From Paenibacillus rhizophilus (GTDB lineage Bacteria > Bacillota > Bacilli > Paenibacillales > Paenibacillaceae), in the NCBI RefSeq assembly GCF_003854965.1, contig NZ_RQPI01000006.1, positions 1 to 64,000 of the forward strand: a stretch of DNA of 64,000 nucleotides. Reading direction: 5' to 3'. The translations under genes were made by a program, and so were the position numbers. Position 1 is the first letter of the stretch. Every line of letters begins with the position of its first letter. The notes under the pieces were generated by a model. It searched no databases, was not told where the DNA came from, and saw only the letters and a program-made list of their open reading frames with translations. This document shows, one piece after another, positions 62,813 to 64,000 of this stretch.

Positions 62813-63559
62813 TCAGGCGCCCGTTAAGATGACGGGCCGCCCCTTCGTTACGATAATCGTATGCTCGAACTGCGCGACCCGGCTGTTATCCGGGACGGTC
62901 AGCGTCCAGCCGTCCGCCTGCTGTTCCACGTATTCCGCGCCGGTCGACAGAAACGGCTCAATCGTAATAACCTGGTTCGGTTTCAATACGGTTGTCTCCC
63001 GGGGGTTGAAATACGGCAGGATTTCATGGGGCTTATCGTGCAGCGTTTTGCCGATGCCGTGGCTGCACAGATTCCGCACGACCTTGTAGCCGCGTTTGCG
63101 AGCCTCCAGCTCCATCACTCTGCCGATTTCGCTCACCCTCATCCCTGCCCGCAGATGGGAGATCACGCTCATCATCGTTTCCTGCGCGCTCGCGCACAGA
63201 CGCAGCAGCTTCTGGTTGTACGGGGGCAGCTGAAAAGACACGGCGGCATCGCTGTAATAACCGTTCAGCTCGGCGGACACATCGATGTTGATAAGGTCGC
63301 CGGCACGAATCACTTTCGGACCCGGAATGCCGTGCGCCGCTTCCTCGTTAATGCTGATGCAGGTGTCTCCCGGAAAGTCATACACTTCTCTGGGAGCCGA
63401 CTTTGCGCCGAAGCGCTTCAGAATTTCCGCCCCTATTTTATCGAGTTCCAGAGTTGTCATGCCGGGTTTTACGCTTTTTTTCATCTCTGCGATGGTGAAC
63501 CCGACGACCTTTCCCGCCGCTTTCAATCCTTCCAGATCTTGCTCCGTATCGCTTGTCAT
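62813..63559 (-). CDS. map: Methionine aminopeptidase, type I
   Basis: Removes the initiator Met from nascent proteins. The 248-residue pita-bread-fold enzyme has the metal ligands Asp in NIDVSAEL and YYSDAAVSF, His in CSHGIGKTLHDKPHE, Glu in ITIEPFLS and Glu in FEHTIIVT. EEAAHGIPG is the substrate His region. The ATG at 63559 is preceded by AGAGGA at a long spacing; in-frame ATGs at 63580 and 63616 are alternatives. It is probably an extra copy rather than the ribosomal-operon gene, since no secY/adk/infA lie nearby. Confidence 0.93.
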   Translation of the reverse strand: MTSDTEQDLEGLKAAGKVVGFTIAEMKKSVKPGMTTLELDKIGAEILKRFGAKSAPREVYDFPGDTCISINEEAAHGIPGPKVIRAGDLINIDVSAELNGYYSDAAVSFQLPPYNQKLLRLCASAQETMMSVISHLRAGMRVSEIGRVMELEARKRGYKVVRNLCSHGIGKTLHDKPHEILPYFNPRETTVLKPNQVITIEPFLSTGAEYVEQQADGWTLTVPDNSRVAQFEHTIIVTKGRPVILTGA

Positions 63560-63618
63560 GAACGTCCATTCCTCTCTCATTGATGTCGGCAAAAATACTA
63601 TTGACCGCAGCCGCAAAA

Positions 63619-63902
63619 TTACCGCACTCTGCCGCTGCGAATGGCAACCGCATAATCAGTCCTTCCGCCCTGCTCCGCTATAGCCGCCGCCGTATTCCAG
63701 TCGTATGGGATCAGCTTATGCTCTACGCTCCAGCCCGTTCCTTCCTTCTTGCAGACCATGCAAAAACTTGCATATGGCGTGCCCGATTCCATGACATGGG
63801 GAAAAGGAAGATCATCCTCGTAGGGGGCAGACCGACGCTTCCCGGATTGACCAGAAACTTGCCGTCCGGCAGCGCCGGCGCATTGCTATGTATGTCCGAA
63901 AT
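63619..63902 (-). pseudogene. Metallophosphoesterase (YfcE/YwpC-like), internally deleted and frameshifted
   Basis: On the minus strand the frame begins ISDIHSNAPAL, the first metal-binding motif of calcineurin-like phosphoesterases, and runs straight into PDGKFLVNPGSVG, which belongs near residue 150 of the intact protein. About 130 residues in between are missing. A one-base frameshift follows at LPP/YEDD, after which the normal C-terminus reads through to VAIRSGRVR and TAA. No start codon precedes the ISD, although a TATAAT lies just upstream (about 63910-63920). The remaining bases to 64000 show no gene. Confidence 0.75.
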
Positions 63903-64000
63903 TCTCTATATTATAACAGCAAAACCGGAACTGGAGAAATCAGGGACCCTCCCGCTGCCCCAACCCCGAAAAACAAAAGGATGCCCTGGACTAAATACCA

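Overview
The window is chromosomal DNA of a low-to-mid-GC Gram-positive, most likely Paenibacillus or a close relative in Paenibacillaceae. Evidence: a T-box-controlled tyrS, a canonical CcpA and cre box, Bacillus-type SOS boxes, GTG/TTG starts behind strong AGGAGG-type ribosome binding sites, YesM/YesN-type two-component proteins, and many proteins that read like Bacillus orthologues (AcsA, MtnN, SpeA, GndA, YwnA/YwnB, DUF1054). No phage, plasmid or CRISPR structure was seen. The only mobile-element sequence is the 5' end of a group II intron at the left edge.

Layout. 1-9.1 kb: group IIC-like intron end inserted behind the tyrS terminator, tyrS with T-box leader, a class A penicillin-binding protein, acsA with cre box, a decayed acuA, mtnN and ccpA. 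9.5-13.7 kb: a zinc-ribbon protein, a PfpI/DJ-1 protein, an ECF sigma factor with its membrane anti-sigma-like partner, and an L,D-transpeptidase. 13.7-22.7 kb: PTS enzyme I and a EIICBA permease (overlapping, no ptsH), CoA-binding protein, aroA, rhodanese, aroK and gnd. 22.1-31.7 kb: small conserved proteins, an MFS carrier, speA, a His-rich DUF1292 protein, an MBL-fold hydrolase, a lipoprotein, an AEC carrier and a P-loop kinase-like protein.

31.8-34.5 kb holds the least explained unit: a compact three-gene operon with a solute-binding-fold protein lacking an export signal, a HypB/UreG/CobW-type GTPase with CxxC pairs, and an ABC ATPase with no permease, behind palindromes resembling redox-regulator sites. 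34.6-41.3 kb: malic enzyme, tRNA-Val(GAC), maltose-type acetyltransferase, a ROK repressor with a palindromic operator, a DHA2 drug exporter divergent from its MarR regulator with twin operators, and gene fragments.

41.3-49.8 kb is a carbohydrate module: a cytoplasmic GH66 (dextranase/cycloisomaltooligosaccharide-type) enzyme, two permeases and a lipoprotein binding protein, divergent from a YesM/YesN pair. 49.9-52.1 kb is an SOS module: two LexA boxes placed in the promoter spacers of a divergent mini-WYL gene and a UvrX-like Y-family polymerase operon. 52-64 kb: MATE and ThrE-type exporters, DegV/FakB, a Pat-like acetyltransferase with a CPA1 antiporter, an MBL-fold protein with a textbook promoter, a ywnB/ywnA pair with a palindromic operator, a helical-repeat protein, YbaK, Map, and a decayed metallophosphoesterase. 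Several genes were re-started from the longest reading frame on the basis of ribosome binding sites, as stated in each entry.
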